From: Flammeovirgaceae bacterium
GTDB lineage: Bacteria > Bacteroidota > Bacteroidia > Cytophagales > Cyclobacteriaceae
Assembly: GCA_020635915.1 (NCBI GenBank)
Contig: JACJYU010000004.1
Coordinates: 1-64,000, forward strand
Direction: 5' to 3'
Length of the DNA stretch: 64,000 nucleotides
The position numbers and the translations under genes are program-made. A model generated the notes under the pieces. That model worked only from the letters and a program-made list of their open reading frames with translations, did not search any database and was not told the origin of the DNA. Positions 62,112 through 64,000 of the stretch are shown here, in pieces; position 1 is the first letter of the stretch, and each line of letters begins with the position of its first letter.

Positions 62112-63104
62112 ATGAAAGCACTGTTATTGACCGGTCCGGGAAAAATCGAATTAAAGGAAATCCCTGTTCCCGAGGTGACCTCGGGAAAGGCTTTGGTGAA
62201 AATGAAAGCGGTGGCGCTCAACCGAAGGGACGACTGGATAAGGGAGGGAAAATACCCACGTATTAAATATGGTGTCACGCTGGGTTCGGATGGCGCGGGC
62301 GTTGTGGAAAAGGTTTATGACGAAGTGCACAAAGCCTGGGAAGGCCAGGAGGTGGTAATGAACCCCAACATTGATTGGGGCCATGACCCTGAGGTGCAAT
62401 CCAAAAACTACACCATACTGGGCATGCCGGTGAATGGGACCTTCACGGAATACATGTTGATAGAGGTGGACAGGCTGCACCATAAGCCCTTCCATATGGA
62501 TTTCCTGCAGGCTTCCACTTTGCCGCTGGGGGGCCTTACTGCCTATCGTGCCCTTTTCAGGAGGGGTGGGCTGCGCGAGGGCAACAATGTGCTGATATCC
62601 GGGTTCGGGGGCGGTGTGGCACAATTTGCCTTTTTGTTTGCCCAGGCGGCAGGGGCCCATGTGTACATCACATCCGGTAGTGACGAAAAAGTGGAGAAGG
62701 CACTGAAAATGGGGGCCAAAGGGGCATTCAATTACAAGAAGCAGAGTAATTTTGAAGGCCTCTGGAAGACAAAAGGGGGCTTTGACCTGATCATTGACAG
62801 TGCCGGTGGCGACCAACTCAATAGCTACATTAAAATATTAAGGCCTCACGGAAGGATCGTTTTCTATGGGGCCACCAACGGGTTGCCCAGTAAAATTGAT
62901 TTATACCGGATGTTTTGGAACCAGCTCACCTTGCAAGGCACCACCATGGGCAACGATACCGAGTTCAACGAAATGTTGTCTTTCGTGGGCAAGCACCAGA
63001 TCAGGCCGGTCGTGGATTCCATACGGCCCTTTTCAAAAATCGCCACTTCATTTGCCGACATCACCAAGCCCAACAAAGTGGGGAAGATCGTGTTTCAGAT
63101 ATAA
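62112..63104 (+). CDS. Zinc-type MDR alcohol dehydrogenase / quinone oxidoreductase-like enzyme
   Basis: 330 residues. Groes-like domain (VKMKAVALNRRDDWIREGKYP, LGSDGAGVVEKV) followed by a Rossmann domain (NVLISGFGGGVAQFAFLFAQAAGAHVYIT). The catalytic-zinc cysteine and the structural cysteine cluster are absent, so it is closer to quinone oxidoreductases that use NADPH. The substrate is unknown; the shared leader element suggests a common signal with ggt. Confidence 0.88.
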   Translation: MKALLLTGPGKIELKEIPVPEVTSGKALVKMKAVALNRRDDWIREGKYPRIKYGVTLGSDGAGVVEKVYDEVHKAWEGQEVVMNPNIDWGHDPEVQSKNYTILGMPVNGTFTEYMLIEVDRLHHKPFHMDFLQASTLPLGGLTAYRALFRRGGLREGNNVLISGFGGGVAQFAFLFAQAAGAHVYITSGSDEKVEKALKMGAKGAFNYKKQSNFEGLWKTKGGFDLIIDSAGGDQLNSYIKILRPHGRIVFYGATNGLPSKIDLYRMFWNQLTLQGTTMGNDTEFNEMLSFVGKHQIRPVVDSIRPFSKIATSFADITKPNKVGKIVFQI

Positions 63105-63223
63105 CTTGCGCGACAATGTGGGGCCTTCATTTGATCCAATAAACTACCAACAAACGACAAAAGCCACGGTGGCCGTGGCTTCATGGATGCCGGTTGTGGG
63201 CGCCCTGTGCAGGGCAACGGCCG

Positions 63224-63451
63224 CTAGATGATTTTTGACGAATTCCGGACCCAGTCCCTGATTTGGGACTTCGTTTTTCCTGATTTGACCTGAAGCCGTC
63301 CAATGAGTTCATTCTCCCCCCGCGACATAAACTGTAGGTCGCTGATTGTAACATTGGGGAAATCCCTTTTTATCATCCCACGGAGTTTGCCCCAGTTGGC
63401 CCCTAGTTTAATCCTCGGTTTTTCCTGTTGTTTTTCTTCTTTTTGTTTCAT
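63224..63451 (-). CDS. CsbD-like stress protein
   Basis: 75 residues. ANWGKLRGMIKRDFPNVTISDLQFMSRGENELIGRLQVKSGKTKSQIRDWV keeps the CsbD layout (W..L.G.....P..T..D......LIG.LQ...G......), quoted only by pattern. CsbD proteins accumulate under general stress in many bacteria; function unknown. It is followed by a YtxH gene in the same orientation, a frequent stress pair. Confidence 0.75.
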   Translation of the reverse strand: MKQKEEKQQEKPRIKLGANWGKLRGMIKRDFPNVTISDLQFMSRGENELIGRLQVKSGKTKSQIRDWVRNSSKII

Positions 63452-63492
63452 GATGGATTTAGTCGGTTTGGTATAAGACAGGCAGTCCTGCT

Positions 63493-63756
63493 TTACACCT
63501 TGATGGATTCCGTAAAATGGTCGATCCTGGACTTTCCATTCCGGGTGTACTCCTCGATCTTCTTGTTGTAGGCCTCTTTCATGGAATCCAAGGACTCATT
63601 TGCTTTCTCAATAAGCTCGTTGGCCAGCCGCTGTGACCCTGCTTTTAGTTTTTTCCTTGTTTTTTTACCGCTCCGGGGGGCCAACATTAACCCTGTGGCC
63701 GCGCCAAGGGCAGCCCCAATGAGAAAACCTCCCAGAACTTTTGTTTTGGTGTTCAT
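63493..63756 (-). CDS. YtxH-domain protein
   Basis: 87 residues. A glycine-rich membrane helix (LGGFLIGAALGAATGLMLAP) with the RSGKKTRKKLKAGSQ basic segment is the YtxH signature; the rest is a charged helix. Found with CsbD in stress-response regions. Confidence 0.85.
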   Translation of the reverse strand: MNTKTKVLGGFLIGAALGAATGLMLAPRSGKKTRKKLKAGSQRLANELIEKANESLDSMKEAYNKKIEEYTRNGKSRIDHFTESIKV

Positions 63757-63925
63757 AATGATTTGAAAGTTAAAATTATTTTTTCCTGAAACCTTCAGGA
63801 CAATCCGATAAGGCGGAGAGTGCAGGCCTTCAAAACCGGTGCACGCAGTGGCAAAGGCCCCATGTCCGCCTGCTTGTATAACGCAGGTTTTGCCAAAATA
63901 GTTTGGGAAAACCGAAGAAAGGGGG

Positions 63926-64000
63926 TCAATCCAATTCTTCCAGCAACTGCTTCAACTCCAGGGTGGCCTTGTGTTCGTTCTGCCGCTTTGCCATTTTTAT
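63926..64000 (-). CDS. C-terminal end of an unidentified protein (partial)
   Basis: The minus-strand frame is open from the window edge to the TGA at 63926 (24 residues, ending LELKQLLEELD). An internal Met (MAKRQNEHKATLE) could be the start of a tiny protein, or this is the end of a larger gene outside. Too short to identify. The 169-bp gap to the YtxH start includes a perfect 7-bp hairpin (63784-63800). Confidence 0.35.
   Translation of the reverse strand: MKMAKRQNEHKATLELKQLLEELD

Noticed and set aside
63784..63800. Perfect 7-bp hairpin upstream of the YtxH gene
   Set aside because: No T tract follows on either strand in the needed position, so it is not a convincing terminator; too small to call a regulator site.
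1..64000. Search by eye for tRNA, rRNA, CRISPR repeats, transposases and prophage genes
   Set aside because: No regular repeat-spacer pattern, no cloverleaf with T-arm consensus in the gaps, and no transposase or integrase motif was found. This was not a computed search.

Overview
The window reads as chromosome of a Bacteroidota bacterium, probably order Cytophagales. Evidence: a type IX secretion C-terminal sorting domain at the left edge, promoters of the Bacteroidota type (TTG/TTTG, about 18-19 bp, TAnnTTTG), an alpha-oxoamine synthase of the sphingolipid type, two-subunit transketolase, Bacteroidota-restricted families (DUF6913, DUF6660, prohibitin-like SPFH protein), H1-like basic proteins, and weak or absent Shine-Dalgarno sites. 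Base composition is about half G+C by eye, except for one clearly AT-rich insert. No rRNA, tRNA, CRISPR array, transposase or integrase was seen.

Layout. 1-8.1 kb (+): end of a secreted protein, serine dehydratase beta subunit, a TolC/membrane-fusion pair without its pump, a dipeptidyl-peptidase-IV-like enzyme and a glycosyltransferase. 8.1-11.5 kb (-): Maf, DUF1015, biotin carboxylase. 11.7-13.3 kb (+): serine-palmitoyltransferase-like enzyme and a 59-residue H1-like protein. 13.3-20.7 kb (-): dapA, DUF6913, ligA, rsmE, acyl-CoA-binding protein, citrate synthase, prohibitin-like protein and a Lys/Ala-rich histone-like protein. 21-31.2 kb: gamma-glutamyltransferase, thioesterase, class V aminotransferase-like enzyme, ABC exporter, AAC(6')-like acetyltransferase, FMN glutamate synthase, DUF6660 and TonB receptor. 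31.3-33.2 kb: an AT-rich restriction-modification island whose nuclease frame is broken. 33.2-41.5 kb: homoserine dehydrogenase-like protein, a second class V enzyme, FkbM methyltransferase, MFS transporter, exported CbiX-like protein, and a four-gene ECF sigma-factor operon. 41.5-45.7 kb: serine biosynthesis (SerC-like enzyme, SerB-SerA fusion) surrounding an ion channel and a candidate structured small RNA. 45.7-47.9 kb: arsR-arsM-arsN2-arsC with a palindromic operator. 47.9-64 kb: DUF3124, amidohydrolase, M28 peptidase, split transketolase, peroxiredoxin with a histone-like tail, M23 and M48 peptidases, FAH-family enzyme, exonuclease, a degenerate Mur-ligase relative, dnaB, an MDR oxidoreductase, and CsbD/YtxH stress proteins.

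Most genes are ordinary housekeeping or envelope functions. The points most worth a second look are: a 57-bp element present just upstream of two unrelated genes (ggt and an oxidoreductase); a promoter-RNA-terminator unit of about 230 nt at 42.7-42.9 kb; the frameshifted restriction-modification island; a peroxiredoxin carrying an H1-like basic tail in a genome region with two other H1-like proteins; and a Mur-ligase homologue that has lost its P-loop and C-terminal domain.
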